64,000 bases of DNA, taken from NCBI GenBank assembly GCA_023614405.1, contig CM042684.1, forward strand, positions 469,535,650 through 469,599,649. Reading direction: 5' to 3'. Position 1 is the stretch's first letter, and the number at the start of each line of letters is the position of its first letter. The translations under genes and the position numbers were made by a program. This DNA comes from Avena insularis (taxonomy: Eukaryota > Streptophyta > Magnoliopsida > Poales > Poaceae). Below the pieces are notes generated by a model, which did not search any database, was not told the origin of the DNA, and saw only the letters and a program-made list of their open reading frames with translations. Shown piece after piece: positions 45,429-57,122 of this stretch.

Positions 45429-45614
45429 CCCCTCACAGGATCACTTGACGTACCCTACCACAAGTCAAGATAGAAGCAAATAAGACGATCAAATCAACAC
45501 AATGACAAAAGGCTCAGATGCATTCAAGACTAGCATAAGTATCAGCAGATACACTCGCCAGCAGGCATGTTCTTAAACAAAAGGACATAAACTAATCAAC
45601 TATTACAAAGCTAA

Positions 45615-48459
45615 CTAAGGAGCAGCTGGCTTCTTCGACTTCGACGGCTTTGGGGGCTTCATCAAGTCCGTGGCAGTATCAGACGCCACTGACTTTCTGC
45701 CAGCCCCTGAGGCCGAAGCTTTCGCCGCCTTCTTGGCACGCTGAGCTCCTCAGAGTACTTCGCAACAGTATTTATCAGAGGATGCCCATATTTGGCACAG
45801 GCAGTCGCAAAAGGAGCGAAGACTACTTGCTGACCATCCGCGCCAACATGCATCACCTTCGACACCGCGGAAGGATCGATCTCGACTCCGTGGGCCTGCA
45901 CCATGGCTAGTGACATGGTCGCGCCAGCCGCGCGGAGTGAGTTCTTGTAGGTGGAAGGCACACCCTCGGCGAGTGACTCCACCAGCTCGTCCATATTATC
46001 GATCAGCTCCGCCTTAGGCATCAACTCCTCCCGGAGGCTACTGAGGGTGACCTTGGCCTTGGAAAGTGTATCCTGGACGGCGGCGCTACGGTCCTCGACT
46101 GCGGACACCGCACCCGCCAGAGCGTCATCGCGATGAAGAGCCTGCGGGTCAAAGCTCAAATCGCCAGCATCTGTACATAAACCCAAACATGGACCAAAAC
46201 ATCAGCGCCACCAGCAAAAACATTCGAAGCAGAGAAGGATAACAATATCCACAAGCAAAAATACCTGAGAGGGCCTTGGCGATTGAGAATAGTTGTTCTT
46301 CGAACAACTTTTCCCTGGCCGCAAAGGAAGCGCGCAGATCCTCTTCACGCTTCTGCGCCTCGTCACACGCTGCGATTGCCTCGTCGCGACCCTCCACAGC
46401 CGCGGCAAGTGTCTTCTCCATGGTGACGGTGTTGCGCAATAAGGCATTATGTTCAGCTACAGAACAAGCAAAAGCTGATCATCAGTCGACTATATCAAAA
46501 GGAGCAGACGAAGGAGAATAAAGTGTAGAATACTCACTTTCAACCACGCGGTGACGCGTCTCAAGCATTGCATGCTGGCGACCCACCGACATCACCTGTT
46601 CTGCCAAGTGCGCGGCTTCCTTCACAAGGAGCTGTAGCACAACCAAGGAATCAGCAGAGGCAACAGACAACATCGACTGCAAACTAAAACGAAGAAAAGC
46701 TATACTTACATGGTCCTCCAGTGACTCCGAAGATGTCTGATGTGCCGTCACCCGGGAAACCATTCGATGCTCCCCTGCATGGGGAGAACTGGAAGAGTTC
46801 TGCGCGGAGTGGGCCGCCACCGGAGGGGAAGGAGCGCGCTCGACCTCTTCCTTGGCCTTCGAGGTCGCGACTCCTGATTCCTTTAAAAATTGGACGTCGC
46901 CAGAAGATGACGACGCCTCTTGACTGCAAGATAACGACCATATCAACAAAATGGCAAACCCAGAGACAAGCCAAAAGGAAGCAAACAGAGAAGAACAAGT
47001 GAACTAGAAAGCTTACCAGTCAAACTTATCAAAGTCAAACGTGGCCTCCACCGACTCCGACGAAGACTCCTTGGGCAATCGCATCTTCTTGCGAGAAGAT
47101 GGTGACACAGCCCTCACAGGAACGGCAGGAATTGGCGACTCTGCACCAATGCTCGTGCCTTCCGGAGTCGAAGGAGATGACGTGTCGGAGTCCTTGCTGC
47201 GCGAACACTTGCGAGTATCCGGACTATCGGACTCGGGGGATTCCTCCTCCTCATCAGAAGGGACAGTCGACTCAGACTCATCCTCTTCCAAGGCTTCGCG
47301 AGGAATAATCCCCTCAGGGAGAGGGGGCATACAAGGCGACACCACCCAATCCTGCATACAGACAACAAAAAACAGCAAAAACCAAGTAAGCAACAGAAGA
47401 GCAATCGACAAAAATAAGCTACTGTGTAGCACAACTATACCTCAGGAGGAGGATTCGAAGCATCAAAGGGAGGAACAATTGGTTCACTGGGAAGCACATC
47501 CTTGCCGGTGTACTTCATGACCAGTCTAACCCTCTTGTCCACCTCACTCGCGGATATGCCATCGGCAAACACGCGAGTGGGATCATCAGCGCCAGCCCAT
47601 TTAAACATGGGGTGGACTCTGGCTTGCAGAGGCTGGACGCGACGACATAGCCAAGTTCGGATGAGAGCGCAACCTCCCTCCTCTTTACCCATGCGACTCT
47701 CAAGGTCGCAGACGCGTTAATACAGCACGTATGTCTCCGCGAGCTCACCAGGCATGACTACGTTCTTCCAGGAGCGCATCCTCCTGCACGGCGTCGCGGG
47801 ATCGAAGGGCGCGAGTCCAAAGTGCTCATATTTGGCCTTCTGATCGCGGATGTAGAACCATTTGTCCCTCCACCCTTGGACGGACGCCGTGGGCTTGATG
47901 TCGAAGTAGGTGGCGGATGGGTCGACGTGGATTCCGCAACCACCTACATCGTAAACTAAAGAGCCAGATGCGGACTGGCCCTTCAATTTGAAGATGCGCT
48001 TGAAAAGGCCAAAGTGTGGCTCGATTCCGAGCAGGACTTGCAGAGTGTGATGAAGCAAGAGATGTGGAGGATCGAATTTGGGGACAGCTGATGGAGCTGG
48101 AGCCCGTAGAAACAAAGAAGACCCCTAAAAAAGGGGTGAAGAGGAAAGGAAAGACCGCGAATGATGAATGCAAGAAACATCACTCGAAAACCAGCGGGAG
48201 GAGAAGAAATGGTCTCACCACTGGGGACGCGCGCATTGGTGATTGCCGCGGACAGCACTCCGTCTTGGTGAATAAGACGGAGATCAGACGCCTTGATGAT
48301 GGAAGGGCGCCACGCACCATTCGTGACGCGGGTGCCCGCGACCTTTTTCTTCCCGCCGGCGGCGGTGCTGGTGCCCGCAGCGGCGGAGCCGCCCTTCTTC
48401 TTCGCCGCGGCAACAGTGGCCGCGGAATCAGTGGCAGCGCCTCCCGTCTTCTTCCCCAT
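45615..48459 (-). pseudogene. Gypsy-1 antisense gene 1, six exons, putative gypsy-type transposon protein (PF04195-like)
   Basis: Minus-strand exons are 48459-47441, 47351-47017, 46923-46710, 46631-46538, 46456-46265 and 46170-45615. All introns are GT-AG and every junction preserves the frame (phases 0, 2, 0, 1, 1). Exon 1 starts MGKKTGGAATDSAATVAAAK, then WRPSIIKASDLRLIHQDGVL, HPFFRGLLCFYGLQLHQLSP, LLGIEPHFGLFKRIFKLKG and GWRDKWFYIRDQKAKYEHFG, the conserved core of the plant family called putative gypsy type transposon. Later exons are acidic and Ser-rich (DESESTVPSDEEEESPESD), then helical, ending in a Lys-rich tail (KPPKPSKSKKPAAP). The total is about 2410 nt. Damage is limited to single-base frameshifts near 48040 and 45747 and an in-frame TAA at 47717-47719. 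Its role is unknown. Extra antisense ORFs between pol and 3' LTR are known in Tat-lineage elements. Confidence 0.75.
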
Positions 48460-48780
48460 TGCACGACGGCGATGTGAGCGAAGAAAGTAGCTCGGGAACG
48501 AGCGGAGCTGGTCCAGCATCGTGGAGGAAACGGGCGCAGGAAAAAGCAGAGGAGTAGCAGCAATGGCGATGGCAGCAAGGAAGAATGAGCATAGATGGGA
48601 AAATTACCGCCGTACTGCCGCTACTTAACCCCTCGAAGATGCAATCCAACGGCTTAGAAAAACCGTATTGGACACGTGGCGCACATCGTGTTGGACACAT
48701 GGAGAAGGGGAAGTGCGAACCGTCCCTCCACTACTCCCATTACACACGGAAATCGAGGAGGCGCAGTTAAAATAAAGATT
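48460..48780 (-). promoter_or_regulatory. Possible promoter region of antisense gene 1
   Basis: Upstream of the antisense ATG lies a G-box/ABRE-like GCCACGTGTC (48671-48680 on the minus strand, CACGTG at 48673-48678), 215 bases before the start codon. A TTTATTTTAA TATA-like sequence lies at about 48768-48777. A CACGTG of this form is a plant bZIP/bHLH binding site. Use here is inferred from position only. Confidence 0.35.
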
Positions 48781-48922
48781 ATGCACGCCCAGTCAAATCA
48801 AAGTCAGGAAGTGGGACCCACTGTTCGTCACGTCCCGTCAAACTCGCTCACGCGGGCAACTGAGGTCATACAAGCGTCAACACTGACGTCATCAAAGCTA
48901 TGGAGCAAAAAACTTCGACTAC

Positions 48923-49778
48923 TTTAGTCCTTGCTGGAGTCTTCGACTCCACCAAGCACTCGGGGGCTACTCCCATAGGAGCGCCGCCAAGACCCTACGA
49001 TTTTCTTTTTGCAAGAATAAGGACAATCAAAAGGCGAACCCAACCACTCGAAATATGATTCGATTATGGACATGGGTTACTCCCATAGGGGGCGCTGGAA
49101 ACAAATTCGACTGAAACAAGCAAAAGACGACAGCAGTCGCAAAAATGATTATTTAGTCCCTGCCTGAGTCTTCGACTCAACCAGGCACTCGGGGGCTACT
49201 TCCATAGGGAGCGTTGGTCGCGCACCCTATGATTATTTATGCAAAAACTGTGTGTCGATAACATCCACACTCGAAACTCATGGCGACACCGCCTCATAAT
49301 TTTTCCCTACAAAGAGATTGTGTCTCCTGGGTCACCCGAATCGTCTCCGCGATGATAATATTCGGATGCCGCGCTTACAGCGTGAAGGTAAGACCTGAAC
49401 AAGGCCTGGCAACGCATTAGCTGCGCACTATCAGAAACATATCCGTGCCTGCAGGTACGATGAATATGCCTTGACGAACGCGTCGAGTGCTCACACCCAT
49501 ATAACTGGAATTCAACTCCTGTAAGATCTTCGCGGCTTGAGTCGAATTACACCAGCAGTTTTCCGGATTCGAGTCTGAGGACTCGAGTTCGAGTAGATTG
49601 CGTTGTTTCACCCTAAGGTGGTTAACTGATACCGATGCTTCGGTTATATCATGCACGTATATCAACAATCCCTATGATACAAATTAAAAGCAGTCGAAAT
49701 ATATACTCATTCAGGCACTCGAAAGACTTCAAAAGTCCCCAATCGAATCTGCGATTCCACTGGACACTCGGGGGCTAC
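48923..49778 (+). repeat. Gypsy-1 tandem polypurine-like modules
   Basis: cactcgggggctact occurs at 48957-48971, 49186-49200 and 49765-49779. The last is the functional polypurine tract directly before the 3' LTR. The first two copies lie in longer repeats (tttagtcc..tgc, gagtcttcgactc, then cataggag or catagggag). A relic lies at 44323, and Gypsy-2 has actcgggggctac at 63695-63707. No coding sequence is seen in this untranslated region. Confidence 0.75.
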
Positions 49779-50054
49779 TGACATGGGTATACCCTACAGG
49801 TACTCGAGCTTGGTATATACGGTCTAAATACGTACAGGCCCACGGTGTCGCCAAGGCCCAAAACGAAGGATTCGAGTAATCTGCGGACTCTCGATTGCTT
49901 GAAGAACAAGAAGAAGCTAAAGATAGAAAGTTTAAAGGGGAAAACCCTAACTTCTAACTGACTCGGCCTGCTACCCGAGACCTAGCCTATCTATATAAAG
50001 GCTAGGAGGGGGCAGCGAGGAGAACACGCGCAACCCTAGTCTCCACAACCCTCG
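49779..50054 (+). mobile_element. Gypsy-1 3' LTR, first part
   Basis: It starts tgacatgggtataccctaca and is interrupted after ccacaaccctcg (50054) by Copia-2. The remaining about 210 bases of the LTR, beginning ccagattgcatctgcg by comparison with 37037, are not in the window and are expected beyond Copia-2. Confidence 0.88.
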
Positions 50055-51711
50055 TGAAGGAAATATGCCCTGAGAGGCAATAATAAAGTTGTTATTATAT
50101 ATTCCTTAAACATGATAGATGTTTATTTTACATGCTAGAAATGTATTGATTCGGAAACATCAAATACATGTGTGTTTAATAAACAAAAAGGGTTCCTAGT
50201 CATGCCTCTCTTATAGACTAGCTTGTTGATTAACAGGATGATCAAGGTTTCCTGATCATGGACATTGGATGTTGTTAATAACAAGGTCACACCATTGGTG
50301 GAATGATGTGATGAACATTCATCCTAAGTATAGAATTACGATCAAGTCATTATGTTTATATTGCTATAACATCATACGAAGTAATCTTTATCCTTAGACC
50401 ATGAGATCATGTTAATTGCTAACACCGGAAGAGTATCTTGATAACATCAAACATCACACCATAACAGGGTGACTATAAAGATGGGTTCAGTACTACGAAG
50501 GTGTTATGTTGAGGCTCATGGATCAAGAGTGGAATTTGTCAATCCAGATGACGGATAGATATACTCTAGGCCCTCTCGGTGATATCACATTAGGATAGCT
50601 TGCAAGCAAGTGATGTGATCACTAGAATGTTATATCACGGGAACGAGAAAAGAGTGCATGTCGGTAATGAGATCAAACTAGGTATGGAGATACCGATGAT
50701 CGAATCTCGGACATGTAATATATCGAGAGACAAAGGGATTTAGTTACAAGCGTTAAAGGTTCTCACGATCACAGGAGTCATCGTTGAATGTGTAGGAGTC
50801 AGTACGGATCTCCGTGTCCTCATTGCTAATTATTGATCGGAGAAGGGTCTCGATCATGTCTGCATTATTCGCGAACCATAGGGTGGCACACTTAAGAGTT
50901 ACCGGACACCATTTTGGAGCACATATGTTTCAGACGAAAGAATTGCAAAGCACAGGAATTGTTTCAATAGAAACCGGAAATTGTTTCGGGTGAAATTGCA
51001 GAAGGTGGTTCTGCATGTGATATTGAAATATTGCAAGGGGCTATATGTGAATGTTTGTTAATTAAAGTAATTAACAAAATTCTGAATAAATTTAATAAAA
51101 AGAGTTTTATTAAATGAGAGAGCATTAAATTTGGAGAAATTTAATGCATTTAAAGTGGAGACTTTAAAAGGGAATGTGAAGAGGCATTTTAATGTGGAGG
51201 GGTTACCACCACATGAATGGGGGAGGTGAGGGGTCACCCCCCATGAGCCGGCCATGGAGAGAGGGGGCACCCCCTCCTCCTATAAAAGGCCACCCATTCC
51301 CTCCTTCATTCGCACACCTCCTTGTGAAGGATCTCTCTCCCCCTCTAGAATTATTCCCCATGCTATCGGATTAGCGAGATACATGTTCCCGGTGGCATTT
51401 CGTATGGAAGGAGTTGCTGCTTCCACTGGATCACTGGAGCGAGGAGGTGGAGGTTGTCCGGTGGCTTGAACATGGTGTGCGAGTGCAGATGCGCTGCTGA
51501 GTTGCGGCGCTCGGACTTCCTCACGATCTTGAGATCGGCAAGTGTACGACTACATCAACCACGAGTTCCTACTCGTTAACAAAGCTCGTTGTCTACGAGG
51601 ATAAGTTCTCGTTGGATGTATGTCCACCCGTTGCTTTGTACCTAGTAGATAGATCTTGGCGTGTAGTTCACACCGTAGGAATTTTTTGTTTTCTATGTCA
51701 TGGACCCAACA
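50055..51711 (+). mobile_element. Copia-2 5' LTR (1657 bp, type 2)
   Basis: It runs from tgaaggaaatatgccctgag to catggacccaaca. The TATA box TATAAAA is at 51281-51287. It is the same subtype as the 3' LTR of the inner composite (17260-18902, opposite strand). It inserted into the Gypsy-1 3' LTR after cctcg (50050-50054, expected target duplication). Confidence 0.9.
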
Positions 51712-52668
51712 AAGGGTATCGTGAGCCTGATCTATGCGTAGGTGCTTAGCATGGGTAGTACACATATGTTTATATGTGGCGATGATCATGTTATTGAATC
51801 TTCTATTTAATTTGGATATTTTTGGCATAGTGGGATGAAGCCCGACCAACCTTACATGTCATCGTACATGAGACCGGTTCCACGACCGACATGCAACTTG
51901 TTTTGCATAAGTGGTCATGGGTGTCCTGCTCTCCTACTATAGTCTATATCTGATTTACAACGAGTTGCTAATAACTTAGTTATCCTTGTTGTGGTTCATG
52001 TTCGTAGGTAAGAACGGTTCTAATTGATAAATTAGAGGCGTCTAGTTTAGATCGTTGCTGGGCTAGTGTGTTGATATGGTATTGTTGTAAGTAGATGTAT
52101 GGTGGATACTCTTACAACACACTCAACGTGTAAGTTACATAGACCTTGGCCTTACACACAAAGGAATGATAGAGATCATACCATGATGCAAGTGATAGAG
52201 ATCAAATGCATGGACCATATCATCTCACTTTACACATTAGATGTTAACATCTTATACTGCTAGTTTGGCGCGTTTGATAGCATTATAAGATGATCCCTCT
52301 TTTAGATATCAAGATAAAAATGTGTTCTTCCTTGAGTATGCACCGTTCTATGGATCGTGTTTCGAGACATCACGTGATGATCGGGTGTACTCAAATCTAC
52401 GCTTTCATAGGAACGGGTGTAAGACAATTTTACACATGCGAATACTAAGGTTCTTACTTGGCGAGCCTAACATGTACAGACATGGCCTCGGAACACGGAC
52501 CGAAAGGTTAAGCATGAGTCATATGGTTGATATGATGCCCATATAGATGCTCGCCTTTGAAGCTATATCAACTCACGTGATGATCGGACTTGGTATATTG
52601 GATTTGGTTCATGTAATCACCAAAAGGACACGAGGGGTGTCGTTTTTGGGTGGGAGTTCATTAGTAAT
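51712..52668 (+). mobile_element. Copia-2 primer-binding site remnant and leader
   Basis: aagggtatcgtgagcctg after the LTR corresponds to the tggtatcagagcctg primer site of the family but is mutated. The leader is collinear with 11078-11287 plus 12781-13560 of Copia-A. Near its end a deletion of roughly 85 bases joins agtaatttgg directly to caccacctgc, removing the gag start codon. Confidence 0.8.
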
Positions 52669-55600
52669 TTGGCACCACCTGCTTTTAATTTCAATGTGTT
52701 CATGGAGAAAGAGAAACTTGCTGCGAATGGTAGCAACTTCACCAACTGGGCTATGAATTTGAGGATTCACTTCACTGCTGCACAAAAGCAATATGTGCTA
52801 GATACGCCGCTAGGCCCCCCACCAGCTCCTGATGCCCCTGACAAGGAAAAGAATGTCTATGCGACTCGTCAGGAGGACCACAACTTAGTTCATTGCGGCA
52901 TACTGTATGGGCTAGAGCCAGAACTTCAAAAGCGTTTCGAAAATGGCAATGCCTTTGATACCATGGGAGAATTGAAAATGATTTTCGATACCCATGCTGC
53001 CATAGAGAGTTATAATGCTACAGAAAAGTTCTTTAGCTGCATGATGGAGGAAAACAACTCCGTTAGTGAGCACATACTCAAAATGTCTGGGTACACCGAT
53101 AAGCTTGTGTCCTTGGGAATAACTATTCCCATTGACTTAGGCATACACCGTGTTCTCCAATCTCTGCCACCTAGCTACAAGAGCTTCGTGATGAACTATA
53201 ATATGCAGGGCATGAAGAAGTCTCTTCCCGAGCTTCTGTCAATGCTTAAGACTACAGAAGTGGAAATTAGGAAAGAACATCAAGTGTTGATGATCAATAG
53301 GACCACGGTTTCAAGAAGGATAAGAAAGGCAAGCACAAGGGAAAGAAGGGTGGCAAGTCTGTTGCCACGCCTGAAAAGAAACCCCGGGCTGGCCCTAAGT
53401 CTAATACAGAGTGCTACTAATGCAAGGGGACTAGCCATTGGAAGCGCAACTGCCCCAAGTATTTGGCAGACAAAAAGTCCAGCAAGGCAAACAAAGGTAT
53501 ATGTGATATACATGTTATTGATGTGTACTTGACTAGTACTCGCAGTAGCACCTGGGTATTTGATACCGGATCGGTTGCTAATATATGTAACTCGGTTCAT
53601 GGGCTACAGAACAAGCGACAACTAGCAAGGGATGAGGTCAGGATGCAGGTCGGCAATGGATTAAGAGTTGATGTGATCATCGTCAGGATGCTACCTCTCC
53701 ATTTGCCATCGGGATTAGTTATAAACCTAAATAATTGTTATTTGGTGCCTGCACTGAGCATGAACATTGTATCTGGATCGTGTTTGATGCAAAGTGGTCA
53801 TTCCTTTAAATATGAGAACAATGGTTGTTCGATTTATAAGAATGATATCTTTTATGGTCATGCACCTATGTTGAATGGTTTATTTCTATTGGATCTCGAT
53901 AGTAATATTACGCACATTCATAATGTTAATGCTAAAAAGATTAAACTTGATGATGATATTTCTACATATATGTGGCACTGCAGTCTAGGTCATATTGGCG
54001 TTAAACGCATAAAGAAACTCCATTCTGATGGACTTTTGGAATCACTTGATTTTGAATCATTTGATACATGTGAGCCATGCCTTATGGGCAAGATGACTAG
54101 AACGCCGTTTTCCGGTTCAATGGAACGAGCGACAAATCTGTTGGAGATCATACATACTGATGTGTGTGGACCAATGAGTGTGTCGGCGCGAGGTGGATAT
54201 CGTTATTTTTTTACTTTCACGGATGATTTGAGTAGATATGGGTATATCTATTTGATGAAACACAAGTCTGAAACTTTTGAAAAGTTCAAGGAATTTCAGA
54301 ATGAAGTGGAAAATCATCGTAATAAAAAGATAAAGTTTCTACGGTCTGACCATCGAGGAGAGTATCTAAGTTACGAGTTTAGCACACACATGAAAGAGTG
54401 TGGAATAGTTTCACAACTCACGCCTGCAGGAACACCACAACGTAATGGTGCGTCGGAACGTCGTAATCGTACCTTATTGGATATGGTTCGATCTATGATG
54501 TCTCTGACTGACTTACCTCTATCATTTTGGGGTTATGCACTGGAAACAGCTGCATTCACTTTAAATCGGGCACCATCTAAATCTGTTGAAATGACACCGT
54601 ATGAATTATGGTTTGGAAACAAACCTAAGCTGTCATTTCTTAAGGTTTGGGGATGCGATGTTTATGTGAAGAAACTTCAACCGGATAAACTCGAACCCAA
54701 AGCGGAAAAATGCGTCTTCATAGGATACCCTAAGGAAACAATTGGGTATACCTTCTATCACAGATCCGAGGGCAAGGTTTTTGTTGCCAAGAATGGATCC
54801 TTTCTTGAGAAGGAGTTTCTCACGAAAGGTGTGAGTAGTCGGAAGGTAGAACTCGAAGAGGTTATTGAACCTTCTCTTCATGGAATGGCGAGTGGCGCAA
54901 CACCGGAAGTTGTTTCGGAGTTAACTTCACCTGATGAAGAGAGAGCTAATGATAATGATCATGAAACTCCGAAAGAGGACACTATCAAACCTCGCAGGTC
55001 AAGCAGGACACGTGCAACTCCTGAACTGTACGGCAATCCTGTTGTGAATTTCATGGTTGATGAAATGGATGACCCTGCGACGTATGAAGAAGCGATGATG
55101 AGTCCGGATTCCAACAAATGGCTAGAAGCCATGAAATCCGAGATGGAATCCATGTACGAGAACCAAGTTTAGAACTTGGTGGACTTACCTCACGACCGAA
55201 AGGCCGTTGAGAATAAATGGATTTTCAAAAGGAAAACTGATGCTGATGGTAACGTGACCATCTATAAGGCTCGACTTGTCGCAAAGGGGTTTCGACAAAT
55301 TCAAGGAGTTGACTATGATGATACATTCTCTCCCGTAGCGATGCTTAAATCGGTTAGGATTATGTTAGCAATTGTTGCATATTTCGATTATGAAATATGG
55401 CAGATGGATGTCAAAACTGCGTTCCTCAATGGTAAGATTGAAGAAGAGTTGTATATGATACAACCTAAGGGTTTTGTCGATCCTAAGGATGCTAATAAGG
55501 TGTGCAAACTTCAGCGATCCATCTATGGACTGAAGCAAGCATCACGAAGTTGGAATCTCCGCTTTGATGGATCAAAGAGTTTGGATTTGTCCAAACTTAT

Positions 55601-56635
55601 GGAGAGGCTTGTATTTACAAGAAAGTGAGTGGGAGCAATGTGGCATTTCTGATATTATATGTGGATGACATATTATTGATTGGAAATGATATAGATCTTT
55701 TAAACAGTGTTAAAAGTTATCTAAACAGCAAATTTTCGATGAAAGACCTTGGTGAAGCGTCATATATATTAGGCATTAAAATCTATAGAGATAGAACAAG
55801 GCGCCTAATTGGGCTATCGCAGAGTACATACCTTGATAAGATATTAAAGAAGTTTAATATGGACGAAAGTAAGAAGGGGTTCTTACCTATGTTGCAAGGC
55901 AAGACATTGAGTAAGACTCAAAGTCCGGCTACGGCGGAAGAAAGAGAGATGATGGATAAGATCCCCTATGCCTCGGCCATAGGCTTTATTATGTATGCCA
56001 TGCTATGTACAAGACCGGATGTGGCACATGCTATTAGTTTGACTAGTAGGTACCAATCTGATCCAGGTTCGGAACACTGGATAGCGGTAAAGAACATCCT
56101 CAAGTACTTGAGAAGAACTAAGGATATGTTTCTCCTATACGGAGGTGAAGAAGAGCTAGTCGCTAAGTGTTATGTCGATGCTAGCTTTGACACCGATCCG
56201 GATGACTCTAAGTCCCAATCTGGATACGTATTTCTCTTGAACGGAGCAGTAGTTAGTTGGAGGAGTTCCAAACAACCTGTGGTGGCTGGATCAACAACAG
56301 AGGCGGAATATGTTGCTGCTTGAAGCGCAGAAGCGCTTTGGATGAAAGAGTTCATTATGGAACTGGGTGTGGTTCCCAGTGCGTTGGACCCGATGGTGAT
56401 CTATTGTGACAAAAATGGAGCCATAGCGAACATAAAGGAACCAAGGTCTCACAAGAATTCCAAACATATTAAGCACCGGTTTCACTCCATCTGCGAGCAT
56501 GTCAAGGATGGAGATATAAAGATTTGTAAAGTACACACAGACCTAAATGTAGCAGATCCATTGACTAAAGTTCTCCCTAGGGCAAAACATGATCAACACC
56601 AGAACTCCATGGGTGTTAGATTTATCACTATGTGA
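52669..56635 (+). pseudogene. Copia-2 gag-pol polyprotein, broken
   Basis: The frame opens at TTG where the relative at 22888 has ATG. Gag reads FNVFMEKEKLAANGSNFTNW, EHILKMSGYTDKLVSLGITI. The zinc knuckle is CYxCKGTSHWKRNC with TAA inside. Protease follows with STWVFDTGSVANIC (DTG). Integrase is intact in one frame (53463-55172): WHCSLGHIG and CEPC, IHTDVCGPM, LRSDHRGEY, NGASERRNRTLLDMVRSMM. RT: KNQV-type W to stop at 55170, WIFKRKTDADGNVTIYKARL, QMDVKTAFLNGKIEEELYMI, LYVDDILLIGND. RNase H ends ADPLTKVLPRAKHDQHQNSM, RFITM, stop 56633-56635. Frameshifts lie at about 53300 and 55600, and a stop at 56321. Order PR-IN-RT-RH identifies Ty1/Copia. The final TGA is also the first three bases of the Gypsy-2 LTR. 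Confidence 0.92.
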
Positions 56636-57122
56636 CATGGGTATACCCTACAGGTACTCGAGCTTGGTATATAAGGTCCAAATACATACAGGCCCATGGT
56701 GTCGCCAAGGCCCGGATGGAGGGACTCAAGTAACCTACGGACTCTCGATTGCTTGAAGGACAAGAAGAAGCTAAAGATAGAAAGTTTGAAGGGGAAAACC
56801 CTAACTTGTAACCGACTCGACCTGCCACCCGAGACCTAGCCTATCTATATAAAGGCTAGGAGGGGGCGGCAAGGAGGACACACACAACCCTAGCTTCCAC
56901 AAAGCCTCGCCAGATTGCATCTGCGCACCGTTGTAACTTTCGACTCCCTCGATAATTCCATGAGCAGACAAGCAGGAGTAGGGACCTCTATGAGGCCTGA
57001 ACCTGGGTAAATCCTTTGTCCCCTGTGTGCTTGTTTGCTAGCCGATAGATGTCTCCAGCGCTCCCTCCTTCTCCAAAACCCAAGTCCATAACAATGGGCA
57101 TTGATGAGTTAAACCCTCGTCA
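56633..57122 (+). mobile_element. Gypsy-2 5' LTR (490 bp)
   Basis: It runs from tgacatgggtataccctaca (56633) to ttaaaccctcgtca (57122), the same family as Gypsy-1. It contains the TATA box ctatctatataaag near 56840-56853. The left flank is Copia-2 sequence ...tttatcactatg, so ctatg is the predicted target duplication. Confidence 0.9.

Noticed and set aside
48585..48927. Short plus-strand frames upstream of the antisense gene
   Set aside because: Chance frames in the untranslated 3' region of Gypsy-1; no conservation evidence.
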